Counted from the stretch's first letter, positions 53,627 through 63,142 are shown. The stretch is DNA of 64,000 nt from Taibaiella helva (GCF_003545695.1 NZ_QUZZ01000004.1:124001-188000); one strand, 5' to 3'. The notes: generated by a model from the sequence alone, not told the origin. Numbers and translations: made by a program.

Positions 53627-54274
53627 TTATTTATCTTCCCGCTTTTCCACCGTGCCTTCCGGGCTGTAATAATTCCAGGTGCCGAAAGGCCTGGGGCGAT
53701 AAGCTTTCACGGCGATCTTCTTCCATGCTTTTTTGCCGGTTTCAGGGTCTTCCACCAATATCCTGTCTTCGCCGTTATAAGGCTCAGCCTTGAAGAAGTG
53801 TTCCTCCTTTATCTTCCCGTTGCTGTGGTACACCAATTCGGTTCCGGCTTTGCAATAACCGGTTGTGCCGTCATCGGCGGCAATGACCATAATATCATAT
53901 TCCGATGACAAGTTACCCTGCTCATCGAACAGCTGCCAGTGTCCATAGGGCTGGTTGTGGTAATAGCTGCCACTGGCCTTCGTTTTCCCGGAAGGGTAAT
54001 ACTCAATCCATTTGCCATGACGCTGAAAATCGCTGTCGCCTTCGTCGGTATCGCCTTCCTCCAGCACAACGCCTTCGGCATTCATCAGCTTGTAATAGCC
54101 ATCGTCGCTCATAGCGACGATCTGCGAGCCGACTTTAAAATGATAGCCGCCATTCTCATCCTGTATCATCTCGTCGGGATGAGAGAAATAAGCTTCGTAG
54201 AGGGGTTCGGTTTTCTGAGCACAGGCCAGGGTGGCCAAAAGGCAACAGATAAGGGTGGTGTACAGGTGCTTCAT
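53627..54274 (-). CDS. Secreted MORN-repeat protein
   Basis: A 215-residue protein with a signal peptide (MKHLYTTLICCLLATLACAQ) and repeats of the YwqK/MORN type: KWIEYYPSGKTKASGSYYHNQPYGHWQLFDEQGNLSSEY, VYHSNGKIKEEHFF and GTWNYYSPEGTVEKRE. Such repeats pack into a flat beta structure, often at membranes. Some family members are named antitoxins, but no toxin gene is adjacent. The start was set at the signal peptide; 66 more bases are open upstream. Confidence 0.78.
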   Translation of the reverse strand: MKHLYTTLICCLLATLACAQKTEPLYEAYFSHPDEMIQDENGGYHFKVGSQIVAMSDDGYYKLMNAEGVVLEEGDTDEGDSDFQRHGKWIEYYPSGKTKASGSYYHNQPYGHWQLFDEQGNLSSEYDIMVIAADDGTTGYCKAGTELVYHSNGKIKEEHFFKAEPYNGEDRILVEDPETGKKAWKKIAVKAYRPRPFGTWNYYSPEGTVEKREDK

Positions 54275-54369
54275 GCCGTAAATATAGCTATTCCGGCCAG
54301 CCTTGCAAAAGTTTTGCCAAAGGTGGCCCGACTTCCGCAAGCGAAGCCAGGCGGGGACTACAGGAGTTA

Positions 54370-56592
54370 CTACCGGATAAGGGTAACGTCGCCTTTCAGG
54401 GTATAGCGATTGTGTTTGGTTCCCTTCTCATATTCGATCGTAAACATGTAATTACCCGACTCTGCGGGCTGTCCGTTATGCATACCATCCCAGCCGGCGC
54501 CGGGTTTGGTAGTGCTGAACACCAACTGTCCCCAGCGGTTGAACACATTGAACAAATAACCGGCCACTTTGCATTGCGCTTCGATGACCGGGGCAAATAT
54601 ATCGTTCAGCCCGTCTCCATTGGGTGAAAAAGCATTGGGCATCCCAACGATACAATCGCACAGCTCATCGCTGACCACATAGTCGTCCTGGCCTTCGCAT
54701 CCGTCTTTGCTTACCCTTACATTGTATTTACCGGTGCTGTTAACCACAATAGAAAGATCGGTACTCCCTGTACTCCATTGAACGGTGGCGCCGGGAGGGG
54801 CGTAAGCGTTGAGCGTTATCGCAAAGGGCTGCTTTTTACAGACGACCGTATCTTCGCCCAGGTCCTGCTTCAGATCCACAATGCTTACATTTGTTGTATC
54901 CGAAGCAGTGCAACCGGAGCGGCTGACATTGACGAAATACTGCCCTTCCTTTGTAACGGTGTATTCCCGGTTAGTGCTGCCATCCTGCCAGAGATAGCTG
55001 GCGCCGTCCACCCCCGGATCCAGCAGGTAAGCAAAATCCTTGGTACACATGGTCGTATCAGGCCCAAGGCTGAAGCGGACATCGACCGCTTCTACTTTGA
55101 AGGTATCGAAAATTTTGGGACAGACAGGACCGTACATCACCCAATAAGTGCCGGAAGCCGGCACCGTACGAGTATTGGCCGTACTGCCATCGTCCCACAG
55201 GTATGTATATGCCGGATCGGAAGGCACAGAAAGGTTGGTAGTATTTTCCGGAGCACATACGGTTATATTGTGGACATTGAAGGTGGTGTCTACCGGCGGC
55301 AGCCCTACCGTAGGATTGCCCAATCCCAGGCCGGCAAAGGAACCGGGAGCAAGATTCACCGCATTCAATACAAGGTTGGCGGCTGCACCGGCCAAGTTGG
55401 GTGATTCGATACGGTGCAGCGATGGGGAGGGAATAAGGCCCAGCTGGGACATGTCGGTTCCGGAGACATATATTTTATCATCGGAGCCAAGACGCAGGCC
55501 ACTCCCCCAGCCGATCGTTGCGCTGTTGAGCGCTACTGCCGATGCAGCAATAGTAGCCGGCACACCCGAAGTAATGTCGTATTGACTTAGCCCCAGGCCT
55601 ACGAGCACGCCGTGTGTCAGGTACAACTTAGTGTCGTCAGGCGAAAAGCAAATGTTGTAGACTTGCTGATCAAAGGAAAACAGCGTGCTGGGCGGCGGGA
55701 GAATGGTACGTTGATTGGAAGCGGCGCCGGTTACATTGTCGAAATCGTAAAGCTGGAAACTGCCGCCGTAAAAATTGAGTGCAAAAGGAGAAAGGACCAG
55801 CTCCAAGGCGACACCGCTAAGGCTTACTGCAAGGGTCTTGTTATCGGACGAAGCCCGCATACTCCCGCTGTTCATCTGAAACAAAGGACTGATGTCCAAT
55901 GTGCCGACCGTATTGCTGCAGGGCGACACTACTGGATTAGGGTTGATGCCGGCAGTAGTGATCTCGAAGGCATGGATTGCGCTGCCGTCATTACGCATAG
56001 CGACCACCCAGATATTACAGGCGCCGCCCTTTACTGCCACCAGACGATCGCACAGCATAGAGTCGATCTGTATTCCCTTTTGCCCGGCCACCACATCGCC
56101 GAAGCTGCCGTTAAGCCCCATATCGACGACAGAATAATACAGGCGGCCGGCTGCAGGATCATTGCCGGCTAGCACGGAGTTGGCGGAAGTGCTGTAGCTG
56201 GTCAGGGAAAAAACGTAATACTTCTTAGCATCCTTAAGAAAAGGAACAATCAGCGATTGGGCATCACAGCTGCCGGGAGCACCCAGCCCTGTAAGCGGCA
56301 CCGCCGGCAGCAGGCCGCCACCATTGGGCATGATGGCGCCGTTACGATCCCAGATGGTATCCAGCGTGGCATACATCAGCAGCTGCCCGTTGCCATCGGC
56401 TATGGAGGAGGAACCTTCGGCTGTCAGTATATTGGCCGGGAAGCCGGCAGGCGTCGCCGGTGTGAAGTCCATACCGGCATGGTTGCCAAAGACCCATTTC
56501 TTATTTGCCGCCAGCTGATGAGCCGGCTGTGCAAAAGCGGTCACCGCCTGAAAAAGACAGCACAATAGCCCGATGTGTATTTTATTTATCAT
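54370..56592 (-). CDS. Large secreted protein with gliding-motility-type C-terminal domain
   Basis: About 740 residues with a signal peptide (MINKIHIGLLCCLFQAVTAFAQ). The N-terminal half (WVFGNHAGMDF, ANILTAEGSSSIADGNGQLLMYATLD) resembles a propeller domain found in surface proteins. Around residues 440-630 are PKD/Ig-like repeats: YTYLWDDGSTANTRTVPASGTYWV, ASYLWQDGSTNREYTVTKEGQYFV and VQWSTGSTDLSIVVNSTGKYNV. The last about 90 residues (MPNAFSPNGDGLNDIFAP, FNVFNRWGQLVF, GWDGMHNGQPAESGNYMF) are the CHU_C type-B sorting domain used by the type IX system. Confidence 0.86.
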   Translation of the reverse strand: MINKIHIGLLCCLFQAVTAFAQPAHQLAANKKWVFGNHAGMDFTPATPAGFPANILTAEGSSSIADGNGQLLMYATLDTIWDRNGAIMPNGGGLLPAVPLTGLGAPGSCDAQSLIVPFLKDAKKYYVFSLTSYSTSANSVLAGNDPAAGRLYYSVVDMGLNGSFGDVVAGQKGIQIDSMLCDRLVAVKGGACNIWVVAMRNDGSAIHAFEITTAGINPNPVVSPCSNTVGTLDISPLFQMNSGSMRASSDNKTLAVSLSGVALELVLSPFALNFYGGSFQLYDFDNVTGAASNQRTILPPPSTLFSFDQQVYNICFSPDDTKLYLTHGVLVGLGLSQYDITSGVPATIAASAVALNSATIGWGSGLRLGSDDKIYVSGTDMSQLGLIPSPSLHRIESPNLAGAAANLVLNAVNLAPGSFAGLGLGNPTVGLPPVDTTFNVHNITVCAPENTTNLSVPSDPAYTYLWDDGSTANTRTVPASGTYWVMYGPVCPKIFDTFKVEAVDVRFSLGPDTTMCTKDFAYLLDPGVDGASYLWQDGSTNREYTVTKEGQYFVNVSRSGCTASDTTNVSIVDLKQDLGEDTVVCKKQPFAITLNAYAPPGATVQWSTGSTDLSIVVNSTGKYNVRVSKDGCEGQDDYVVSDELCDCIVGMPNAFSPNGDGLNDIFAPVIEAQCKVAGYLFNVFNRWGQLVFSTTKPGAGWDGMHNGQPAESGNYMFTIEYEKGTKHNRYTLKGDVTLIR

Positions 56593-56677
56593 GTCAGGTT
56601 GGCTTTTTAATCCTACCAAACATATAATCCAGGAATGTTAACTCATGTCAAAAAATGTAAATTAATGCAATTCGCAT

Positions 56678-56718
56678 ATACGACAAGGCCGGCGAGTGTT
56701 TCGCCGGCCTTGTCGTAT
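56678..56718 (-). terminator. Terminator of arginine decarboxylase gene
   Basis: An 18-bp perfect stem (ATACGACAAGGCCGGCGA and its complement) with a 5-base loop, located just 3' of the minus-strand stop. Confidence 0.8.
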
Positions 56719-56735
56719 GATGAATAAAAAGTAGC

Positions 56736-58148
56736 TTACCTGATATATCCCAGCAGCTTCAGCATGCTTTGAGGGGATTGCTCTTTGGCGTACAGCCAGT
56801 CTTCCAGCTCGCCTTCTTTGTTGTACTCCACTACCACGTGCTTGGGCGAAGGGATCATGCAATGCTTAATGCCGCCGTAGCCCGCCAGCTGATCCTGGTA
56901 GGCCCCGGTATGAAAGAAACCGATATAAAGCGGTTCGTCATTCTTCTCTTTGCCGGCCTTGGGCAGGAATACGGCGTTGATATGCTCTTCGGAGGTATAA
57001 AAATCGTGGCTGTCGCAAGTAAGGCCGCCCAGGTGCACCTCCTGGTACTCCTCGTCCCAACGGTTAATGGGCAGCATCAGGAATTTTTCGCCTATACCCC
57101 AGGTATCAGGCAAAGTGGTGATGAAAGAGCTGTCGATCATATACCATATCTCGCGGTCGTTCTGCATTTTTTCGTCGAGCACGCTGTACACTACAGCCCC
57201 GGCCTCGCCTACGGTAAAGGAACCGAATTCGGTGTAGATATCGGGCACCGGCACCTTATGCTGCTTGCATACTTTTTTAATGGTCGCTACGATCTCATTG
57301 GCCATGTATTGATAATCGTATTCAAATCCCAGCGAGTGCTTAATGGGAAAGCCGCCGCCAATGTTGACGCTGTCCAGCTCGGGGCAGATCTTCTTCAGCT
57401 GGCAATACAGGTTAACTACTTTATTGAGCTCGCTCCAGTAATACACGTCATCCTTGATGCCTTTGTTCATGAAGAAATGCAGCATCTTCAGCTGGAACTT
57501 GTTGTTGCCTTTGATTTTGTCGACATAAAATTCCAGGATATCCCTGCTGCGGATACCCAGCCTGGAGGTATAAAAGTCGAAAGCAGGCTCTTCTTCCGCG
57601 GCGATACGGATACCGATCTTCACAGGTTCTTTTGCCCGGATCAGCTTCTTATAATCGTCGAATTCATTTTTGTTATCCAGGATGGGAATCACATTTTTGA
57701 AGCCGTCGTTGATCAGCCGGGCAATATTGCGGGTATAAGGCTTGGTCTTGAAGCCGTTGCAGATGATAAACGTGTCCTTGGTGATCTTGCGGCGCTTGTA
57801 CAGCTGCTTGATGATCTCGATATCGTAAGCAAACGAAGTTTCGAGATGTACATTTTGCTTCAGCGTTTCTTCCACGATAAAGGAGAAATGCGAGCTTTTG
57901 GTGCAATAGCAATAATAGTAGCTGCCATCGTAGCGATGCTTTTTGATCGCATCATTAAACATCTTTTTCGCCTTCGCTACCTGCTGCCCGATCTTAGGCA
58001 GATAGGTCAGCTTGAAGGGCGTGCCATACTTATCGATAAGCCTTTTGATATCCACGCCGTTAAAGCGGAGATAGTTATTTTCCACATTGAACCCCTCCTG
58101 GGGAAAGTGAAAGGTCTGGTCGACCAGATCGCTGTAGGTATTGTTCAT
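56736..58148 (-). CDS. speA: Biosynthetic arginine decarboxylase (PLP fold type III)
   Basis: A 470-residue enzyme making agmatine, a precursor of spermidine. The Schiff-base Lys lies in YYYCYCTKSSHFSF (about residue 84), the pyridoxal-phosphate-binding Gly-rich segment in NIGGGFPIKHSLGF, TEFGSFTVGEAGAVVY follows, and the active-site Cys lies in GLTCDSHDFYTSE. It is shorter than E. coli SpeA but matches the compact Bacteroidota arginine decarboxylases. Diaminopimelate or carboxynorspermidine decarboxylase are related alternatives that I judge less likely. Confidence 0.85.
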   Translation of the reverse strand: MNNTYSDLVDQTFHFPQEGFNVENNYLRFNGVDIKRLIDKYGTPFKLTYLPKIGQQVAKAKKMFNDAIKKHRYDGSYYYCYCTKSSHFSFIVEETLKQNVHLETSFAYDIEIIKQLYKRRKITKDTFIICNGFKTKPYTRNIARLINDGFKNVIPILDNKNEFDDYKKLIRAKEPVKIGIRIAAEEEPAFDFYTSRLGIRSRDILEFYVDKIKGNNKFQLKMLHFFMNKGIKDDVYYWSELNKVVNLYCQLKKICPELDSVNIGGGFPIKHSLGFEYDYQYMANEIVATIKKVCKQHKVPVPDIYTEFGSFTVGEAGAVVYSVLDEKMQNDREIWYMIDSSFITTLPDTWGIGEKFLMLPINRWDEEYQEVHLGGLTCDSHDFYTSEEHINAVFLPKAGKEKNDEPLYIGFFHTGAYQDQLAGYGGIKHCMIPSPKHVVVEYNKEGELEDWLYAKEQSPQSMLKLLGYIR

Positions 58149-58205
58149 TTACGGCAGCAGTAAAAGAATTTGAAAAGATAAATATTGCTAAAAAAAAATG
58201 CGTTG

Positions 58206-58213
58206 CAAATGTA
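58206..58213 (-). promoter_or_regulatory. Bacteroidota -7 element (TACATTTG)
   Basis: Minus-strand TACATTTG matches TAnnTTTG, 58 bases before the arginine decarboxylase start. Confidence 0.5.
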
Positions 58214-58268
58214 CAAGTACTTTGGGATAAATGTCCGTAAATTTTCCCTGCTGCCGTGTTAACAAAAA

Positions 58269-58295
58269 AGCCCCTGCCACAGGATGGCAGGGGCT
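58269..58295 (-). terminator. Terminator of the OmpA-like gene
   Basis: An 11-bp perfect stem (AGCCCCTGCCA/TGGCAGGGGCT), 5-base loop, followed in the minus direction by six U residues. Confidence 0.85.
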
Positions 58296-58314
58296 GAGCG
58301 CGGATAGGCACTGT

Positions 58315-58842
58315 TTATTCTTTTTCCGGCTTATAATCGTAGAGGATGACATATTCTACCCTGCGGTTCTGTTTACGGCCGCTAAGGGTACTGTTGTCGG
58401 CCACCGGGTTTTTATCGCCCAGCCCCCAGGTAAAAATACGGCCGCTGTTCACCTTATTTTTCACCAGCACCGCCTTGGCGCTTTCTGCCCTCTTTTTAGA
58501 CAGCTCAAGGTTATAATTTTCTGTCCCGGTCACATCGGTAAACCCGGTGATCAGCACGCTGGTTTTATCGTATTTATTGAGAATGGTGGCCATGCGGCCC
58601 AGAATGGGCAGGTATTCCGTATTCAAATCAGCCGAATTCACATTGAACAGGACCGCTTCGGGAAGCACTACCTTCACTTTTTCCCCTTCGAGGGTAACTT
58701 CAGCTTCCGACATTTCCCGCTTCAGGGTCTGGTAGGTATCTTCCAGCTCGTGATGCTGGCGGGCGAGCTTTTTTGTTTTGCTGCAAGACGAAACGGACAG
58801 GGTCAGGACTGCTATCCAGATCAGGAGAAGTGCATTTTTCAT
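58315..58842 (-). CDS. OmpA-family lipoprotein
   Basis: A 175-residue protein with a lipoprotein signal ending in SVSSC (Cys about 20), a short charged coiled linker and a C-terminal OmpA/Pal domain: VLFNVNSADLNTEYLPILGRMATIL, ITGFTDVTGTENYNLELSKKRAESAKAVL and NRRVEYVI. The Asp and Arg (GFTD, NRRVE) that grip the peptidoglycan peptide are present, so it likely ties the outer membrane to the wall. Confidence 0.9.
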   Translation of the reverse strand: MKNALLLIWIAVLTLSVSSCSKTKKLARQHHELEDTYQTLKREMSEAEVTLEGEKVKVVLPEAVLFNVNSADLNTEYLPILGRMATILNKYDKTSVLITGFTDVTGTENYNLELSKKRAESAKAVLVKNKVNSGRIFTWGLGDKNPVADNSTLSGRKQNRRVEYVILYDYKPEKE

Positions 58843-59033
58843 TGGTTGGCCTTTTAGTTTTCTTTAACCAATACCAAAAATCATGCCATTTCTACCCGGT
58901 TGAGCAGCCGGCGGCAGTATCCGTCGGAGTCATACTTTATAATCCGCCTGGTCTCAGCTGTAAAATAAATTCTCCGTCGCCCCGAAAAAAGCGGTTAATT
59001 TCGCACCTCATCCCGCCACCGGTCTTCTTTTTT

Positions 59034-59954
59034 ATGAAACGTGCCTTCGCCCAGATCCATCTTGCTGTCTTATTGTGGGGATTTACCGGGGTGCTGGGAA
59101 AAGCCATTTCTCTTTCCGCACCGGTGCTGGTATGGTACCGCATGATCATTACCGCGGCAATCCTGGCCTTTATCGTCAGCCAGAGAAAAGAATGGGTAAA
59201 ATTCACCCGGCCCGACCTGCGCCGCATTGTCGGCATCGGCATGATGTATGCCGTGCACTGGGTGGCTTTCTACGCTTCCATTAAATATGCCAACGCCTCT
59301 ATAGCCATGGTGTGCCTGGCTACGGCAAGCGTATTCACCGCCTTGCTGGATCCCCTGCTCAACAAAGGCCGGTTCAATAAGGTGGAAATACTGCTCAGCT
59401 TTATGGCCGTGGGCGGTGTATACTGCATCTACGCCCTTCAGCCCAGGCATCAGGACACAGCCCACCCAATGGCCAATTTTGAGCTGGGCGTACTGCTGGG
59501 TGTAGTCGCGTCTGTCATCAGCGCCATCTTTACTGTATTGAATAAGCCCCTGGCAGAAAAATATCCGCCGCGGACATTGGTCTTCTATGAAATGAGTACC
59601 GGCCTGCTTTTCCTTTGCCTCCTGGCCCCCTTCTATATCCTGCAGCAGCCGGACGAAGCGCTGCTACCCCACGGACTGGACTATCTCTGGATCTTTCTGC
59701 TGAGCTATTGCTGCACAGTATGGGGGCAATCGCTGGCCATGAGCGCGCTCAAACGTCTTTCCGCTTTTACCATCACACTTTCCGTTAACCTGGAGCCCGT
59801 ATATGGCATCATACTCGCCTTTCTTATCTTCAGGGAAAACGATCAGCTGGGCGCGGGCTTCTACCTGGGCATGGGTCTTATCTTCACCTCGCTGATGCTG
59901 CAGGTGGCGCTGCTCATGCGCCGGAGCAGCAAGGGTGCCAAAGCCGCTTTGTAA
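59034..59954 (+). CDS. DMT-superfamily transporter (EamA family)
   Basis: A 306-residue permease with ten predicted membrane helices arranged as two EamA repeats. It starts MKRAFAQIHLAVLLWGFTGVLGKAI, with WVAFYASIKYANASIAMVCLATASVFTALLDPLL in the first repeat and SYCCTVWGQSLAMSALKRLSAFTITLSVNLEPVYGIILAFLIF in the second. Such proteins export amino acids or other metabolites; the substrate is not readable. I rejected about 260 upstream open bases because they overlap the divergent lipoprotein gene. Confidence 0.88.
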   Translation: MKRAFAQIHLAVLLWGFTGVLGKAISLSAPVLVWYRMIITAAILAFIVSQRKEWVKFTRPDLRRIVGIGMMYAVHWVAFYASIKYANASIAMVCLATASVFTALLDPLLNKGRFNKVEILLSFMAVGGVYCIYALQPRHQDTAHPMANFELGVLLGVVASVISAIFTVLNKPLAEKYPPRTLVFYEMSTGLLFLCLLAPFYILQQPDEALLPHGLDYLWIFLLSYCCTVWGQSLAMSALKRLSAFTITLSVNLEPVYGIILAFLIFRENDQLGAGFYLGMGLIFTSLMLQVALLMRRSSKGAKAAL

Positions 59955-60051
59955 GCAACCTTTTGCCATTCAGACTGCTAATGCGTATTCCGTTCATACG
60001 TTGCCGTTCAGATCGCTATCGCGTTCCGACCGGCATGGCGGAATAACGGCA

Positions 60052-60080
60052 AAAGAGCCTGCCGGGGAGGCGGGCTCTTT
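60052..60080 (+). terminator. Terminator of the EamA transporter gene
   Basis: Stem AAAGAGCCTGCC/GGCGGGCTCTTT with one G-T pair and a 5-base loop, ending in T residues. Confidence 0.6.
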
Positions 60081-60446
60081 ACATTTAACCGAAATAAACC
60101 GTTGTAGATGCAACCAATTTACGTTTTCATGGCTATTGGGCGCCTTATTGACCGGTACACTTGGGTAGGGATGGGGCTGGGGCTCCGGCAATAAGTGGTT
60201 TATAGGGGCTTAATCACGGTTACAAAGCATAGGGGCTGTTGGGGCTGGGTTCTTGAAGGAGTTATAGAGGATTTGGTTCGGGCTTCATTATTTTTCTTTT
60301 CAGGGATATTGGTTTGGTTGGTTTGATGATGCAAAGATAGAATGGCCGTTAGCCATAGGCAAAGGATATGACCGGAATCTGCATGGGGAAATTTCCCCTT
60401 TTTAATTCAGGTGAAATTCCCTCGGTTCAACTCCATGCCAAAGGTT

Positions 60447-60454
60447 TAATTTTG
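60447..60454 (+). promoter_or_regulatory. Bacteroidota -7 element (TAATTTTG)
   Basis: TAATTTTG matches TAnnTTTG, 32 bases before the next gene at 60486; probably serves the four-gene run to 63132. Confidence 0.5.
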
Positions 60455-60485
60455 TATTTTCTGAAACCGATAAAACAATTTACTT

Positions 60486-60962
60486 ATGGCACTTACCTCC
60501 TCTGATGCCGCCCAGGTACTGGCCCTGCTCACCGGCCGGGTCGATCCTATCGTTTATCAAACCGTAAAAAACATTCTGGAGCTCCAGGTTCAGAACAACC
60601 AGAACCTCCCTGCAGGAGAGTCGTACACGAACATCAAGGAGTACTGTCAGCGCCTTCGCGACAAGCTCGTTGCCACAGGCAGAGGTATCGTAACCGACGA
60701 TCCCAAGGATGAGATGCTTACGGTGTATATGGACCGCAATAAGGTGGGAAGGCTGTTCAATGCTGTACCGGAAGATGGCTATGTCGCTGCTTTTCCCGGC
60801 ATACACACCTCCGACAGCGGTAAAGACCAGCTTACCATCTCCCTGCTGGCGGCCGACAAGAATCTGAATATTCTTCCGGGCCATATCTCCGGCAACGTAC
60901 ATGGAGAACAATCCTGGGGTAACCGTACGATGATGTGCGATCTGGATACCCTGCTCCGTTAA
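60486..60962 (+). CDS. Hypothetical protein upstream of a two-component system
   Basis: A 158-residue soluble protein without signal peptide or membrane helix. It reads as alpha/beta (VYQTVKNILELQ, IKEYCQRLRDKLVATGRG, LTISLLAADKNLNIL) and I do not recognise a family. It is followed after 17 bases by a membrane protein, a histidine kinase and a response regulator on the same strand, so it may belong to that signalling operon. Confidence 0.65.
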   Translation: MALTSSDAAQVLALLTGRVDPIVYQTVKNILELQVQNNQNLPAGESYTNIKEYCQRLRDKLVATGRGIVTDDPKDEMLTVYMDRNKVGRLFNAVPEDGYVAAFPGIHTSDSGKDQLTISLLAADKNLNILPGHISGNVHGEQSWGNRTMMCDLDTLLR

Positions 60963-60979
60963 TCCCAAGCCACAACACC

Positions 60980-61642
60980 GTGACACAACTATGGTACCTT
61001 TATATTGCCCTGATCGGCTGTAACCTGGTCGCGGCATTCCTGCGATGGCGCTTCCTGAGCCCGCCGATGAAAGTGCTGTCCCTGCTGCTGTGCTGGGGCT
61101 TTACGATAGAACTCTTCCGCCAGCACGCTGACAAAGGCACAGCCGGAGTGCTGACGCATATTAACCTTAACGTAGAGCTGCTATTCCAGTTTGCGTATTA
61201 CTACCTGCTGCTGGAAAAGAAAAAACGCAGCTTCCTATATGCCGGGCTTACGGTCTTTGGCACGGCGCTCTTTGTTACCTGGCAGGTCAATCCCAACTTT
61301 TTCCGGGAACGCAACTATCTCGACGGAGTGTACCTGGGCGTATGCATGACCTTATGGTGCGGCCTTTTCTTCTATGAGCTGATCCAGAAGCCGCTTCAGT
61401 ACAGCCTTAAGTCGGACGGGAACTTCTGGGCCAACTGCGGCAATATTCTTTTCTATCCCGGCACCATGCTGCTCTTCGGATTGGGCAACTATATGGAGCA
61501 CATTAATCCTGAGCTATGGCAAAGTTTGAAATCGATCAACTATGCCTTAAATTTGACCCTTTATGCCCTATATCTTGTCGCCTTTTGCAGGGATCGGAAG
61601 CAATCTGTTCCGATAAACCCGCGCGTGTATATCGGCGCTTGA
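60980..61642 (+). CDS. Seven-helix-type membrane protein upstream of a histidine kinase
   Basis: A 220-residue membrane protein with about six or seven hydrophobic segments (LWYLYIALIGCNLVAAFL, MKVLSLLLCWGFTIELF, LLFQFAYYYLLL, FLYAGLTVFGTALFVTW, LGVCMTLWCGLFFYELI, ILFYPGTMLLFGLGNYM and LNLTLYALYLVAFC). The GTG at 60980 is the likely start, 17 bases after the previous stop. It ends 26 bases before the kinase gene and may be a sensor module for it. Confidence 0.68.
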   Translation: MTQLWYLYIALIGCNLVAAFLRWRFLSPPMKVLSLLLCWGFTIELFRQHADKGTAGVLTHINLNVELLFQFAYYYLLLEKKKRSFLYAGLTVFGTALFVTWQVNPNFFRERNYLDGVYLGVCMTLWCGLFFYELIQKPLQYSLKSDGNFWANCGNILFYPGTMLLFGLGNYMEHINPELWQSLKSINYALNLTLYALYLVAFCRDRKQSVPINPRVYIGA

Positions 61643-61668
61643 GGCGGGCTGTTCTATAGCAAAAACCA

Positions 61669-62472
61669 GTGCTCCCCGTGTCGCAGCAAGCCAGTGATAT
61701 CTTAATAACTATACTGGGCGGATCAGCCATCCTGCTGTTCCTCGGCTTTACCCTTATCTTTCTCATTATCGTTTACCGTAAGAAGCAGCAGGAGTTTTTC
61801 CAGCAAAGAACCTTATTGGAAGAGAATTTCAAAAAGGAGCTGATGCAGGCTCAGCTGGAAACCCAGGAACAGACCTTCCACAGTCTTTCACAGGAACTGC
61901 ACGACAACATAGGCCAGGTGCTCAGCCTCGCCAAGCTGAATATGTCGGTGATCGAGCTTAACAGCAAAGGGCCTTCCAACGAAAGCATCTCGCAAACCAA
62001 AAGCCTGCTCAATACGGCTATCAACGACCTGCGCGATATTTCCAAGACGCTCAATACCGATTATGTAAAAGAAAAAGACCTGGCTGAATCGATAGAACGG
62101 GAGCTGGGTATGCTGCGCAGAACACGCAAATTTGAAGCCAGTATGGAAGTGAAAGGCAATCCTTTCTTCCTGGCGGCTGAGCGGCGGCTCATCCTCTATC
62201 GTATCATACAGGAAAGCCTCAATAATATTGTAAAGCACGCCGGCGCCACACAGATCAGCGTGATGCTGGATTATGAGCCGGATGCGCTCACGATTACCAT
62301 TACCGACAACGGCCACGGCTTCGATACCGCGCTTACGCCCAAAGGCGTGGGACTGCTCAACATTAACCACAGGGCCGCCATGATCAACAGCACCGTAACG
62401 ATCAGCAGCATTGTCGAATCGGGTACTTCCGTAACCATTAAAGTAGATCGCCTGGGAAGTGAACGGCCATAA
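61669..62472 (+). CDS. Sensor histidine kinase (NarX/DesK type, HisKA_3)
   Basis: A 267-residue kinase with a single N-terminal membrane helix (ILITILGGSAILLFLGFTLIFLIIVY, about 10-36), a coiled stretch, the phospho-acceptor LSQELHDNIGQVLSLAKLNM (His about 78) and an ATPase domain with RIIQESLNNIVKHAGAT, ITDNGHGFD and GVGLLNIN. There is no large sensory domain of its own, so the signal may come from the membrane protein upstream. The start is a GTG (61669 or 61678). Confidence 0.92.
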   Translation: MLPVSQQASDILITILGGSAILLFLGFTLIFLIIVYRKKQQEFFQQRTLLEENFKKELMQAQLETQEQTFHSLSQELHDNIGQVLSLAKLNMSVIELNSKGPSNESISQTKSLLNTAINDLRDISKTLNTDYVKEKDLAESIERELGMLRRTRKFEASMEVKGNPFFLAAERRLILYRIIQESLNNIVKHAGATQISVMLDYEPDALTITITDNGHGFDTALTPKGVGLLNINHRAAMINSTVTISSIVESGTSVTIKVDRLGSERP

Positions 62473-62490
62473 AACCACCAACATTGACTT

Positions 62491-63132
62491 ATGATTTCAG
62501 TAGCACTGGTAGACGATCACAAATTGCTGCGCAGCGGCCTGAGCAATTTTATCAAGACCGACCCGGGATTCCAGGTCCTTTTCGAAGCCGATAACGGACT
62601 TGACCTGCAGGAAAAGATAAAAGCCGGCAAAGCGCCCAACGTGATCCTGATGGATATCAATATGCCCCTGATGGACGGTTACGAGGCTACGCGCTGGCTG
62701 CATATCCATCACCCCCAGGTTAAGGTGATCGCGCTCTCGATGTACGATGGCGAAGAATGCATTATCCGCATGCTGCGCAGCGGCGCAAGGGGCTACCTGC
62801 TCAAGGATACTGAACCTGCCGAACTGGCCCGCGCCATACAGGAAACGCATCAGAACGGGTTCTATTATACTCCCATGGTCACCCGCCATATCGCCTCCCT
62901 GATCAACGACAACGAAAGCGATAAGAAAGCCACCCCCGGCCTCACCGAAAGGGAAACGGAACTGCTGCAATATATGGCCAGCGAGCTGACTTATAAGGAG
63001 ATCGCCGACAAGATGTTCCTGAGCCCGAAAACGATCGAAGGGCATCGCGAAAAAATGTGCGAGAAACTGCAGCTGAAGACCCGTGTGGGGCTGGTAATGT
63101 ACGCGATCAAGAACGGGATCGTAAAGGTGTGA
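62491..63132 (+). CDS. Response regulator, NarL/FixJ type
   Basis: A 213-residue regulator with a receiver domain (SVALVDDHKLLRSGLSNFI, phosphorylatable Asp in VILMDINMPLMDGYEA at about residue 54, and switch Lys in GYLLKD) and a C-terminal LuxR-type helix-turn-helix (LTERETELLQYMASELTYKEIADKMFLSPKTIEGHREKMCEKL). It is 18 bases after the kinase gene. Its targets are not evident from the window. Confidence 0.95.
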   Translation: MISVALVDDHKLLRSGLSNFIKTDPGFQVLFEADNGLDLQEKIKAGKAPNVILMDINMPLMDGYEATRWLHIHHPQVKVIALSMYDGEECIIRMLRSGARGYLLKDTEPAELARAIQETHQNGFYYTPMVTRHIASLINDNESDKKATPGLTERETELLQYMASELTYKEIADKMFLSPKTIEGHREKMCEKLQLKTRVGLVMYAIKNGIVKV

Positions 63133-63142
63133 GGCTGCCCTT

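Larger units (their letters stand above)
59955..60485. other. Intergenic region with terminator and promoter
   Basis: No gene recognised. A terminator lies at 60052-60080. A G-rich stretch with several GGGGCTGG/GGGGCTGT copies (about 60165-60255) has no evident function. A promoter element is at 60447-60454. Confidence 0.45.

Noticed and set aside
56769-58163. 464-codon plus-strand open frame
   Set aside because: Antisense of arginine decarboxylase, which shows all active-site motifs.
60165-60255. GGGGCTGG-rich stretch as a structured repeat
   Set aside because: Copies are short, unevenly spaced and partly different; no hairpin or periodic structure could be supported.
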